Assembly: GCF_041199995.1 (NCBI RefSeq)
Contig: NZ_CP165646.1
Span: 248,001 to 312,000 of the forward strand
Source of the DNA: Leptotrichia sp. HSP-342
GTDB lineage: Bacteria > Fusobacteriota > Fusobacteriia > Fusobacteriales > Leptotrichiaceae
Direction: 5' to 3'
Length of the DNA stretch: 64,000 bases
This document shows, piece by piece, positions 26,691-34,635 of the stretch; the first letter of the stretch is position 1, and each line of letters begins with the position of its first letter. The translations under genes and the position numbers were made by a program. Below the pieces are notes generated by a model. It was not told where the DNA came from. It ran no database searches and saw nothing but the letters and a program-made list of their open reading frames with translations.

Positions 26691-27341
26691 CTAAAATTTT
26701 TCATTTCTTTTTTTAATTCTTTCCTTAATTTCTTCTGCTTCATAATCTGTAATAATTCGTTCATGTGGCTGAACATTTCCACTATATCGTTGTCTTTCGT
26801 AAGTATGGATATCGATATCATCGTGTACTTCTCTAACTCTGTTTACTGCGGCATTTCCAATAAAGTTCCCAATTCCCAGCACTTTAAATACTAAATAGCC
26901 TGCTATAAATAGAGCAATTAATGGTATTGCAAATAATACAAGTATTCCTATTCCGATTAGTTTTAAAATTAGTAAGATGTATTGCTTTGTAGTAGTATTT
27001 TCTTCTCTAGCAATATTATCTTTGGAAGTTAGATATTTTTTGTTCAATACAGCAAAAGTAATTGCTCCAGTTATAAATTGTACAGCTGTTGCAATTCTAG
27101 AAATCGTAATTTCAGTTGGATGACTATAATTAAACAGGCTAAGAATGTAAAATATACCTTTTAGTATAAGGAATAAAGCAGCTCCTGCAATTGTTCCTGC
27201 CACAGATCCTAATAACCAGTATGATACAAGATATGTAATCCATACTTTTCCTTTTGTTACTCCTTCGAGAGGCTTACGTCTTATAGATAGGACTATAATG
27301 AGAATATTCAGTATAACAGAAGCCAAAAATATGAGTTTCAA
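26691..27341 (-). CDS. Membrane protein of unknown function (about five spans)
   Basis: 216 residues with hydrophobic segments at about 3-20, 35-70, 85-100 and 120-155, then a basic/acidic cytoplasmic tail (REVHDDIDIHTYERQRY onward). The tail is highly charged and could contact a J-domain or other cytosolic partner; that is inference from context only. Sits between two secreted-protein genes on the same strand. No family recognised. Confidence 0.6.
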   Translation of the reverse strand: MKLIFLASVILNILIIVLSIRRKPLEGVTKGKVWITYLVSYWLLGSVAGTIAGAALFLILKGIFYILSLFNYSHPTEITISRIATAVQFITGAITFAVLNKKYLTSKDNIAREENTTTKQYILLILKLIGIGILVLFAIPLIALFIAGYLVFKVLGIGNFIGNAAVNRVREVHDDIDIHTYERQRYSGNVQPHERIITDYEAEEIKERIKKRNEKF

Positions 27342-27423
27342 TGTTAATGATGAAGAATCGTTAAAAATTTGAATAATTTATGACATTGACTTTTCTTCCT
27401 TTCTTTAAATATTCTGTTTTATC

Positions 27424-27711
27424 TTATTTCGCATACTGATCTCTCATACTTGGAGGAATTTTGTCAGGATTTTTTCTAAAATATTCCTCTCGAACTTTTT
27501 TATAATTGGTAGGTGCAGGGCGGTTGGGATAGTTTGCTAAATCGTGAAAGCTAAATCTTTCCATATTCATTGCATCTTTCTTTTTTCCGCTTTTTTTAGA
27601 TGTTGATGTGGTTCTTGCTTTTTTAATTCTTCTGTTCTTTTTAGAAGTTTTGTTTGCTGAAAAAGTAAATAGAGATGTTGCCAGCATAAATAATAATATA
27701 GTCTTTTTCAT
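27424..27711 (-). CDS. Small basic secreted protein
   Basis: 95 residues. A signal peptide (about 1-18, MKKTILLFMLATSLFTFS) is followed by a Lys/Arg/Ser/Thr-rich segment (about 20-47) and a conserved-looking C terminus with RFSFHDLANYPNRPAP and KIPPSMRDQY. The basic stretch suggests contact with anionic envelope polymers. First gene of the 27.7-25.5 kb unit. Function unknown. Confidence 0.6.
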   Translation of the reverse strand: MKKTILLFMLATSLFTFSANKTSKKNRRIKKARTTSTSKKSGKKKDAMNMERFSFHDLANYPNRPAPTNYKKVREEYFRKNPDKIPPSMRDQYAK

Positions 27712-27766
27712 AAATTTTTCCTTCTTTCCTTTTTTATAAATTTATTTTTTTATTAATAACTATTTT

Positions 27767-27793
27767 CAAGAAAACTGGGATTTCTCCCAGTTT
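27767..27793 (-). terminator. Terminator of the gene at 27846-28472
   Basis: On the minus strand AAACTGGGA, loop GAAA, TCCCAGTTT then TCTTG. Third copy of the recurring hairpin. Confidence 0.65.
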
Positions 27794-27845
27794 CTGTTGT
27801 TCCAAAATAATCAGACAATCTAAAATTCTGATAAATTTTTACAAA

Positions 27846-28472
27846 TTAATTAAACTTTTTCCCATTAATATAAATCTCAGCTTCAGGATTTGTTGAATCA
27901 AACCAAGGAATATAGCCATTTTCAGCTTTACCGTTTTTCATTGCCAAAGTAGTTACTGTTAATTGATTGTCCCAAATATACATTGCTAAATTATGATCCA
28001 AATATAAATCATCATTAATTTCCTTTTCTTTACCTGATTTATCTCTTGAAAAACATCCTGAAATAGGTACTTTACCTATTATTTTGTATACTGGAAATTT
28101 AACATATCCATAATATGATTCCTTTCCTACCCATTCTAAAAATCCTCCTGGTTTTAGTCTGCATTCTATGTAATTTACTTTAGTTGCTGTTCCTTTTAAA
28201 TCTTTATGTCTATATATAGACGTTCTTTCATCTGAATATATACTGTCTTCTGCTCTAAAGTCATTTTTATCAAAAGGATTTACGATTTCTTTATTTCCTC
28301 GATTGTCTGTTCTTATATACCCCCTAGTTCCGCCAGTTTTCCCAGAACTGTTTGATGAAGATGATGAACTGTCTGTTCCAGTTACTGCATTTTTCAGTTT
28401 TTTCCAGAAGTCTGCCTTTGCTGGAATTGTGAATGTTAGGCATAGCATTGCAATTAAAAATAGTTTTTTCAT
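27846..28472 (-). CDS. Secreted protein of unknown function
   Basis: 208 residues with signal peptide (MKKLFLIAMLCLTFTIPAKA), then a short WKKLKN amphipathic piece and a Ser-rich linker (about 35-48). The globular part contains a YFGYV-like beta region (ESYYGYVKFPVYK) and two cysteines (ECRLK, SGCFS). It ends EIYINGKKFN. Own terminator downstream at 27767. No family recognised. The upstream interval to 28607 is non-coding and AT-rich. Confidence 0.65.
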   Translation of the reverse strand: MKKLFLIAMLCLTFTIPAKADFWKKLKNAVTGTDSSSSSSNSSGKTGGTRGYIRTDNRGNKEIVNPFDKNDFRAEDSIYSDERTSIYRHKDLKGTATKVNYIECRLKPGGFLEWVGKESYYGYVKFPVYKIIGKVPISGCFSRDKSGKEKEINDDLYLDHNLAMYIWDNQLTVTTLAMKNGKAENGYIPWFDSTNPEAEIYINGKKFN

Positions 28473-28607
28473 GTTTTTCTCCTTATTTTTTGAAATTTAA
28501 TTTATTGAGTCAATTTAGTTATATTATACCTTAAAACCCTTAGTTTTTTTTTTTTGCTTAGAAAATATTCTTAGGCAGATTAATATTTAATAAAAAAGGT
28601 TATTAAG

Positions 28608-28636
28608 TGGACTTTTATCCTTATTTACTGTATAAT
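28608..28636 (+). promoter_or_regulatory. Promoter-like sequence before the livF fragment
   Basis: TGGACT (28608-28613), 17-base spacer, TATAAT (28631-28636). About 38 bases ending TGTATAATATCAATAT are closely matched at 31087-31124, where they precede another stranded 3' gene fragment. Confidence 0.5.
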
Positions 28637-28645
28637 ATCAATATG

Positions 28646-28824
28646 TTGTAAGAATCAATAAAGAAGAAAACGTAACTGTACTGTTAGTAGAACAAAATGC
28701 CAATATGGCACTATCAATTGCAGACAGAGGCGACGTTCTGAAAACTGGAAAAATAATTTTGGAAGGAACAGGGAAGGAATTGCTTACAAACCCTGAAATT
28801 AAGAAGGCTTATCTTGGAGGATAA
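28646..28824 (+). pseudogene. livF 3'-end fragment (duplicate)
   Basis: 59 codons, VRINKEENVTVLLVEQNANM through NPEIKKAYLGG, in an intact frame to TAA 28824 but without the first three quarters of the gene. Compared with livF at 20407-21120, most differences are synonymous; I see only Tyr-to-Asp and Glu-to-Lys changes. The match continues about 85 bases past the stop through the terminator. The fragment cannot make an ATPase. The pattern implies that it diverged while part of a working livF, then was stranded here. Confidence 0.9.
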
Positions 28825-28911
28825 AATTAAGAAATTAGAATATTTGTTTTTGAAAACTGTCTTGAAAAGTTTTTTGGCTTTTTGGGATGGTTTTTTTGTT
28901 TTGGGGAAGTT
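28646..28911 (+). repeat. Direct repeat of livF 3' end and terminator (copy 2)
   Basis: Repeats 20942-21206 at about 93 percent identity by eye, same orientation. The two copies bracket 7.4 kb holding only minus-strand genes. Includes a second terminator hairpin at 28853-28897. Confidence 0.9.
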
Positions 28912-29015
28912 TTTTTTAAAGATAGAGTGTATAGTAAAATACAATAAATTTAAAACAAAAAAATATAAAATCATGTAAAAAAATGATAAAAAAATGTATT
29001 TTTATCAAATTTTTA

Positions 29016-29043
29016 TTGAAAAAATTAAAAAATATAGTATAAT
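29016..29043 (+). promoter_or_regulatory. Promoter for the ATPase/TOPRIM pair
   Basis: TTGAAA (29016-29021), 16-base spacer, TATAAT (29038-29043); AAGGAG ribosome-binding site follows at 29069. Confidence 0.65.
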
Positions 29044-29081
29044 ATAGTTAATAAAATATATTTTAGTAAAGGAGATTAGTT

Positions 29082-30428
29082 TTGAAATTAAAATCTATAA
29101 AATTAGAGAATTTTAAAAATATAAAAAATTCAAAAATTGAATTTAAAAGCAATAATTTATCAGCAATTTACGGACCTAATGGAAGTGGAAAAACGGCTGT
29201 AATAGAGGCAATTGAAGTTGTAAGAGAATATTTTTTGATTGATAAACCTGATTTTATGGAAAAGGAATTGGATGAAAAGTTAAAAAATTTTATAAAAATA
29301 GGAGAAACTACTACTTCTATTGAGTTTGAAATAGAAGGTGAAACAAAAAAATATAAGATCATTTTAATTTTTTCAAAAGACAAGTTTAATAATATTTTGC
29401 CTATGGAAGAAAAAATTTTATATAAAAATGTAGATAAAAAAAGAGAAACTTATAAAAAATTAATTTCTTTTAAAAGTTATGAAGTACAGCAAATTAAGTT
29501 AAAAAAATCTGAAAGTATCAATATAATAGAAAAAATATTGAAACAGCAGGAAACAAGTAAATTAAGTATAAATTTAGAAAATGTAAATTTAAATAGTTAC
29601 TTAGGGATTATTTTTAGTCAAATTATTGAGAATCAGAAAAGTGAAAATAAAATAAAACTGAATGATGAACTTGAAAATGTATTGACAAATTTTTTAGAAA
29701 TTGAAAACTATTTAACTAAAATTTTTGTTATAACCTTAGAAAATCAAGCAATGACAAATTTGAAAATTTTCTTAAATATGAATATCCACTTGGAAAATTC
29801 ACAAGGAACAATTCCAATTACACTTAACCAAAATAATAACTTTTATTCTGAAAATATAGCAGAAGCAATTATAAATACTATAAAACAAATAAACGGAATT
29901 TTTAAAGCAATTATACCTGATTCTGAATTAGTATGCGAAGTAGAGGGAGAAAGAATAACTGAAAAAGAAAAGGAAAAAGGAATAAACTTATATGTAATAA
30001 AAAAAGGAGATAAAATTTCTATAAAAAATGAATCTGTAGGAATACAAAAGATAGTTTCAATATTATCAGCCTTGATTTACTGTATTCAAGACGAAAATGC
30101 GCTTGTAGTAATAGATGAATTAGATGCCCATATTTTTGAATATTTGCTCGCAGTAATCTTGGAACAAATCTCAAAAATAGCAAAAGGACAACTAATTTTT
30201 ACCGCCCATAATCTTTCTCCAATGGAAAGATTAAAAGGAGAAAATATAATAGTTACTTCTCTTGATGAAGATGAAATAAATTACAGCTATTTTAAAAGAA
30301 TTTCTAAAACAACAAACTTAAGACAAAAGTACATAAGATCACAAGCAATATGGAGTGAAGATAATATAAATCCATTAAATATAAGTGAAACAGAAATAGC
30401 ATTGTATATGAGGAAGTTGGTGAAATAA
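29082..30428 (+). CDS. AAA/ABC-type ATPase (AAA_15/OLD-like)
   Basis: A 448-residue ATPase of the SMC/RecF-like class. It starts at TTG 29082 after AAGGAG. The N terminus MKLKSIKLENFKNIKNSKIE is the usual opening, with Walker A GPNGSGKTAV (about 31-40). A long helical middle follows, then the signature-like region NESVGIQKIVSI, Walker B ALVVIDELDAHI (about 341-352) and a switch histidine in FTAHNLS. The next gene starts on the base after its stop, so the two proteins are probably made together. In known pairs of this kind (PARIS AriA/AriB, AbiL-like, RloA/B-like) the ATPase senses or restrains a nuclease partner. That role is inference. Confidence 0.8.
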   Translation: MKLKSIKLENFKNIKNSKIEFKSNNLSAIYGPNGSGKTAVIEAIEVVREYFLIDKPDFMEKELDEKLKNFIKIGETTTSIEFEIEGETKKYKIILIFSKDKFNNILPMEEKILYKNVDKKRETYKKLISFKSYEVQQIKLKKSESINIIEKILKQQETSKLSINLENVNLNSYLGIIFSQIIENQKSENKIKLNDELENVLTNFLEIENYLTKIFVITLENQAMTNLKIFLNMNIHLENSQGTIPITLNQNNNFYSENIAEAIINTIKQINGIFKAIIPDSELVCEVEGERITEKEKEKGINLYVIKKGDKISIKNESVGIQKIVSILSALIYCIQDENALVVIDELDAHIFEYLLAVILEQISKIAKGQLIFTAHNLSPMERLKGENIIVTSLDEDEINYSYFKRISKTTNLRQKYIRSQAIWSEDNINPLNISETEIALYMRKLVK

Positions 30429-31084
30429 ATGAAGGGGAGTGTTATATTAATAATAGTTGAGGGAATTAGTGACGAAGAAAATGGATAAACAGAACTATAA
30501 ATAAATTGAAAAAAAGAGTTACACCAATTGTGATACATGGTGATATGTTGACAAGATATAAAAAATATTCCAAAGAATTTGAAATTACATCTTCAAATGT
30601 AACAAAAGAATTACAAAAAGTTGTAAATAGTTTTTTAAAAAAGCCATCAAATGTTATAAAATGGGCAGATATTATAAAAGTTTATTATGTAACTGATACA
30701 GATAATTGTTTCAAAATAGAAAAAGAAAATTTAATAAATAAAAGGAAATGTCTAAATAAATTGTTTAAATTGAAGAAAATTGGAAAATCTAAAGATTCGA
30801 GACAACAACCATTTGAAGTAATTTTTTTTGGAAATAATTTAGAACATGTTTTATATGGTATAGAAAATAAATTATCTGATAAGGAAAAAACAAAATTATC
30901 TACAGAATTTGCAATAGATGTGTCAAATGGAAAAAAAGATTTTAAAAGCTCATTTTCACAAAGTGAAATAAAAACCTGGAACATTTATGAAGAAAGTTAT
31001 AAAGAAATTCAAAATTATAAGGGCAGAGCAACAAATATTACTGCGTTGATAGAAGAAATAGAAAATGAATTTAAACTTTTATAG
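30429..31084 (+). pseudogene. TOPRIM-like partner gene of the ATPase, one-base frameshift
   Basis: ATG 30429 opens MKGSVILIIVEGISDEENG, then a stop. The next frame, open from 30473, continues WINRTINKLKKRVTPIVIHG to a stop at 31084. Adding one A to the run at 30478-30481 restores a single protein of about 218 residues. The Glu of VEGISDE and the acidic pair in YYVTDTDN match the metal-binding residues of TOPRIM-fold nucleases (DUF4435, OLD, RloB-like). FFGNNLEHVLYGIEN is a further conserved-looking block. As it stands only an N-terminally truncated 192-residue product (TTG 30506) could be made, lacking the catalytic Glu. This may be real decay or a sequencing error. Confidence 0.6.
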
Positions 31085-31086
31085 GT

Positions 31087-31115
31087 TAGACTTTTATTTT
31101 AATTTCTTGTATAAT
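31087..31115 (+). promoter_or_regulatory. Promoter-like sequence before the aldolase fragment
   Basis: TAGACT (31087-31092), 17-base spacer, TATAAT (31110-31115). Shares about 31 of 38 bases with 28607-28644. It could now serve the Cof phosphatase gene downstream. Confidence 0.5.
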
Positions 31116-31140
31116 ATCAATATAAAGCAGTAATTTTTTG

Positions 31141-31236
31141 GCATTTTATGAGGATGAAAATCACACAGTGATAAGACTGGCAACAAGCTGGTCAACTACG
31201 AAAAAAGATTTGAATGAATTAGTAAAATTATTATAA
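31141..31236 (+). pseudogene. L-threonine aldolase, C-terminal fragment
   Basis: 31 codons reading AFYEDENHTVIRLATSWSTT and KKDLNELVKLL to TAA 31236. This is the typical C terminus of PLP-dependent L-threonine aldolases (H-x-[VI]-RL-x-TSW). Everything upstream of it, including the catalytic lysine region, is absent. It is a stranded 3' end, like the livF fragment at 28646. Confidence 0.75.
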
Positions 31237-31258
31237 ATAAAGAAAGTGAGAGGATTTT

Positions 31259-32077
31259 ATGAATTATAAATTGATTGCGACTGATATGGATGGAACATTG
31301 CTTGATGAGGAGCATGGGATAACAAAGGAAAATGTTGAGGCGATTATTAAAGTTCAGAGAGAAAAAGGTGTTAAATTTGTACTTGCGAGTGGAAGACCAA
31401 GTTATGCGATGCTTGAATATGCAAAAGAGCTTGAAATGGATAAATACGAAGGATATGTGCTGGCATTTAACGGTGGCGAATTAATTGATATGAAGACAAA
31501 CGAAGTGATTTTTCACGAAGGGCTTGAAAAAAAGGATATTGAAAATGTTTATAAAGTTTCAAAGGAAATAAATGTTCCGATGATTTTATACGTTGGAGAT
31601 ACAATTTATGGAACTGAAGCGACAGATGGAGTAATGTATGAAGCCGATCAATGCAAGATGAAATTTCAAAAATTCGATACACTTGAAGACTTGGAGAAAA
31701 AAGGAATTGATAAAACTACAAAATGTATGATTATTGGAAAGCCTGAAGAAGTATTGATTGCTCAGGAACACATGAATAAAGTTCACGGAAACGATTATTT
31801 TATCGCCATCTCAAAACCAATCTTCCTAGAAATTGCCAACAAAAATGTGGATAAAGGAAAAACATTGAAAAAATTGGGAGAAATTGAAAATATAAAGCCT
31901 GAAGAAATGATTGCGGTTGGTGATAGTGCGAACGATAAGCCGTTGCTGGAGTACGTGGGAATGCCTGTGGCTGTAGAAAATGCAATTCCTGAAATTAAGG
32001 AAATAGCTAAATTTATTTCAACATCAAATGTGGAGCATGGATTGAAAACTACAATTGAGGAATTTTTTGAATTTTAA
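31259..32077 (+). CDS. Cof-type HAD-superfamily phosphatase
   Basis: A 272-residue cytoplasmic sugar-phosphate or phosphoester hydrolase. Motif I DMDGTLLD carries the nucleophilic and acid/base aspartates (near 8-15), motif II is VLASGRPS, motif III lies around KGKTLKKL, and motif IV is AVGDSANDKPLL. The C2 cap between is typical of the Cof/YidA subfamily, which dephosphorylates a range of sugar phosphates and cofactors. GTGAGAGG precedes the ATG. Precise substrate cannot be assigned. Confidence 0.9.
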   Translation: MNYKLIATDMDGTLLDEEHGITKENVEAIIKVQREKGVKFVLASGRPSYAMLEYAKELEMDKYEGYVLAFNGGELIDMKTNEVIFHEGLEKKDIENVYKVSKEINVPMILYVGDTIYGTEATDGVMYEADQCKMKFQKFDTLEDLEKKGIDKTTKCMIIGKPEEVLIAQEHMNKVHGNDYFIAISKPIFLEIANKNVDKGKTLKKLGEIENIKPEEMIAVGDSANDKPLLEYVGMPVAVENAIPEIKEIAKFISTSNVEHGLKTTIEEFFEF

Positions 32078-32225
32078 AACTATAAAATTTGTACAGGAAT
32101 TATCGAGAAAAAAGTCGAAAAATCATATACATCTTTTCTTTTAATTTTGAAGTTTATGGTGAAAGGGATATGTATAGTCCTGACTATGAAATGGAACTTT
32201 TGGTTCTGATTGTCCTTAACAGTTT

Positions 32226-32363
32226 CTATTTTTTAACAGGATTTAATATTAGATTATTTTGTTTAATAATAGTTTTACTATTTTGATTATCAGGAGAAAC
32301 CTTTACTGTAAGATAAGGATTTGCGGCAATGAGCAATCCTACGAAAATAAAAAGAAAAAACAT
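32226..32363 (-). CDS. Possible small exported/membrane peptide (45 aa), perhaps a broken gene
   Basis: ATG 32363 gives a 45-residue product with a hydrophobic N terminus (MFFLFIFVGLLIAA) and polar tail (NPYLTVKVSPDNQNSK). No good ribosome-binding site is seen. The +1 frame after the stop stays open for another 40 or so codons (KIETVKDNQNQKFHFIVR), so this may be a longer exported protein gene broken by a frameshift. Low confidence; nothing else in 32078-32436 is convincing. Confidence 0.25.
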   Translation of the reverse strand: MFFLFIFVGLLIAANPYLTVKVSPDNQNSKTIIKQNNLILNPVKK

Positions 32364-32436
32364 AATAATATGAAAAATATTTATTAATCAAAATATCTAA
32401 AAAATAATTTAATTGAATGATTATAAATTAGTTATT

Positions 32437-32484
32437 AAATATCCCCATTATAAAAATATATTCCTATTTTTAAACGGGGATTTA
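32437..32484 (-). terminator. Hairpin after holB
   Basis: On the minus strand AAATCCCC pairs with GGGGATATTT across an AT-rich arm; it lies 30 bases past the holB stop. Works weakly in both directions. Confidence 0.5.
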
Positions 32485-32513
32485 GTATTATTATTAATTT
32501 TATTCAATTAGTT

Positions 32514-33467
32514 CTAAAAATTTTGTAAAATATCAAAAAAGTTAAAAATCACACTTTTCACATTTACATTGCTTCTAATGCTGTTTTTCAAATTTATCAG
32601 TTTTTTCAATTTGTCTGCTTCCACAGAATGTTTTACGTTTATAATAATTTTTGAAAGGAAATTTATCAGAAATTCCTTTTCCTTTTTTAGTTCACTTTCG
32701 ATTTCGTTTATAAAAAAATATACATTTTCGATATCCCAGAAACGTATTCGCTGTGATAACAATTCAATACTTTTATTATATTTTATCGTCAAATATAGAT
32801 TATTTTTTATAGCCAGTTCTCCAGTTGTGTAATTTTTCATTTCAAAAATAATTTGTAAAATATCTTCCACTGTATTAATTTTAAATTGAATATCCTCAAG
32901 TGAGAGATTTTGCCTTTTAAATTCTAAAATATCGTTTTCATTTCCATCAAAGAAATAGTAGATTTCCTTGCTGACTCTCAGTTCATCGTTATTCATTCCA
33001 GATAGATGAAATTTGATTGTACGGGATTTTATTGTAGAAATGATGTTTAATGTTCTTGATAGAAGTATGAAATATACGTTTTGTGGCGGCTCTTCCAAAA
33101 TTTTTAAAAGTGCGTTTGAAGATTCTTTTCGCAAATTTTCGATTCCGCACAGGATAAATATTTTTTTGGGTGAATTGAATGAAGATTCTATTGATGAATA
33201 GATGATTTCTCGCACTTCATCAATTTTTATATTTTCATTGTTTTTATTTATTATTTCAATGTCAGGATGCTGGAAATTGTCAATAAGCCGTTTTATTTTC
33301 TCTTTTTCAGAGTCATTCTGCACATCCTTTGTCATAATCATTTTTGAAAACATTAGTGCATAAGAAAGCAAGTCAACTCTCTTATCGCCGTAAAAGAGGT
33401 AACTTGCACTTATTTTATCTTGATTTATTTCATTTTTAAATTTTTCAGTTATTTCCTGTAATTTCAT
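32514..33467 (-). CDS. holB: DNA polymerase III subunit delta-prime
   Basis: 317 residues, clamp-loader subunit. The key stretch is SSNALLKILEEPPQNVYFIL followed by STIKSRT, the SRC-like arginine-finger region of delta-prime/gamma proteins. The P-loop position reads LFYGDKRVDL and lacks the Lys-Ser/Thr of a working Walker A, and no zinc-binding cysteines are present; both fit a non-ATPase delta-prime. The C-terminal half is a divergent helical collar. Downstream of mreB by 41 bases, probably co-transcribed. Confidence 0.8.
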   Translation of the reverse strand: MKLQEITEKFKNEINQDKISASYLFYGDKRVDLLSYALMFSKMIMTKDVQNDSEKEKIKRLIDNFQHPDIEIINKNNENIKIDEVREIIYSSIESSFNSPKKIFILCGIENLRKESSNALLKILEEPPQNVYFILLSRTLNIISTIKSRTIKFHLSGMNNDELRVSKEIYYFFDGNENDILEFKRQNLSLEDIQFKINTVEDILQIIFEMKNYTTGELAIKNNLYLTIKYNKSIELLSQRIRFWDIENVYFFINEIESELKKEKEFLINFLSKIIINVKHSVEADKLKKLINLKNSIRSNVNVKSVIFNFFDILQNF

Positions 33468-33508
33468 TTTTTCTCATTTTCTCTTTTTTAGATTAACAAC
33501 AGATATTA

Positions 33509-34540
33509 TTAATTTTCTTTCATTTGAAGAGTTCTTAATAATTTTTTGTTGTCAAATGCGGCTCCTCCACCTAAAACTACTGAATCTAATGGATTTGGAG
33601 ATAAGAACACTTTAATTCCAACTTCTTTTTCCATCATATCAATAAAGTTTTTGATTAATGAACCTCCACCAGTCATTACAATTCCATTATCCAAAATGTC
33701 TGCCGCCAGTTCAGGAGGACATTTTTCAAGAACTTCTTTTGTAGAGTTTACAATTTGGAATAAAGAATCTTCAATTGCTTCATAAATTTCGTTTGCATTA
33801 ATTTCCACAGTGTTAGGAATACCAGATTCCAAATCTCTACCTTTTATCTCCATAACTTCAGGTGATTGAACTTTTATTGCTGTAGCCATTTCTTTTTTTA
33901 TTTTTTCAGCAGTTCTATCTCCGATTAGCAAGTTATATTTTCTTTTTACGTATCTTACAATATCTTCATCAAATCTATTTCCAGCAATTCTGATTGATTT
34001 GCTTGCGATAATCTCATCAAGTGAAAGAATTGCAATATCAGTAGAACCTCCACCTATATCGATTACCATACTTCCTTCAGGTTGTGAAATATTTACACCT
34101 GAACCGATAATAGCAGCTCTTCCTTCTTCAATAATGTATGTTTTTTTAGCACCTTTTACTGCATCAAATAAGGCTTTTCTTTCCACACTTGTAACTTCAA
34201 TTGGTACGCAGATCATTACTTCGGGTTTGAATAATGAATTTCCATAAATTTTATGAATGAAGTATGTAATCATTTCCTTTGTTGAGTCAATATCTGCAAT
34301 AACTCCGTCTTGTAAAGGCTTGATAGCTTGGATACTTTCAGGAGTTTTTCCTAACATTTCTCTAGCTTCTCTTCCAACTGCAATTAATTTTCCAGTTTTT
34401 CTATCTCTTGCAACTACAGATGGTTCATTTAACACTATTTTTTTTCTTTGCTTATCATAAATTAATATGTTCGCAGTTCCCAAATCTATTGAGATACTTT
34501 TATTTACTCTAAATATTTTTACAAAATCAAATGCTCCCAT
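33509..34540 (-). CDS. mreB: Rod-shape-determining actin homologue MreB
   Basis: 343 residues. Phosphate-1 loop SIDLGTANILIYD (about 17-29), phosphate-2 loop VIDIGGGSTDIAI and adenosine motif VMTGGGSLI are all present. MreB polymerises under the inner membrane and directs lateral wall synthesis, fitting the long rods of Leptotrichia. A GGAGGAA ribosome-binding site precedes the start. No mreC/mreD follow; holB does, an unusual neighbour. Confidence 0.95.
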   Translation of the reverse strand: MGAFDFVKIFRVNKSISIDLGTANILIYDKQRKKIVLNEPSVVARDRKTGKLIAVGREAREMLGKTPESIQAIKPLQDGVIADIDSTKEMITYFIHKIYGNSLFKPEVMICVPIEVTSVERKALFDAVKGAKKTYIIEEGRAAIIGSGVNISQPEGSMVIDIGGGSTDIAILSLDEIIASKSIRIAGNRFDEDIVRYVKRKYNLLIGDRTAEKIKKEMATAIKVQSPEVMEIKGRDLESGIPNTVEINANEIYEAIEDSLFQIVNSTKEVLEKCPPELAADILDNGIVMTGGGSLIKNFIDMMEKEVGIKVFLSPNPLDSVVLGGGAAFDNKKLLRTLQMKEN

Positions 34541-34635
34541 TTTTCCTCCTATTAAAATTAACTTTCTTAATTATATCATATTTTTCGATAAAAATTTATT
34601 ATTTTTTGCAAATTTTTTAAATTTTTTGTTATAAA

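Noticed and set aside
32089..32286. Plus-strand 65-codon frame after the Cof phosphatase
   Set aside because: No ribosome-binding site, no family resemblance; the opposite strand offers a more protein-like (still weak) reading.
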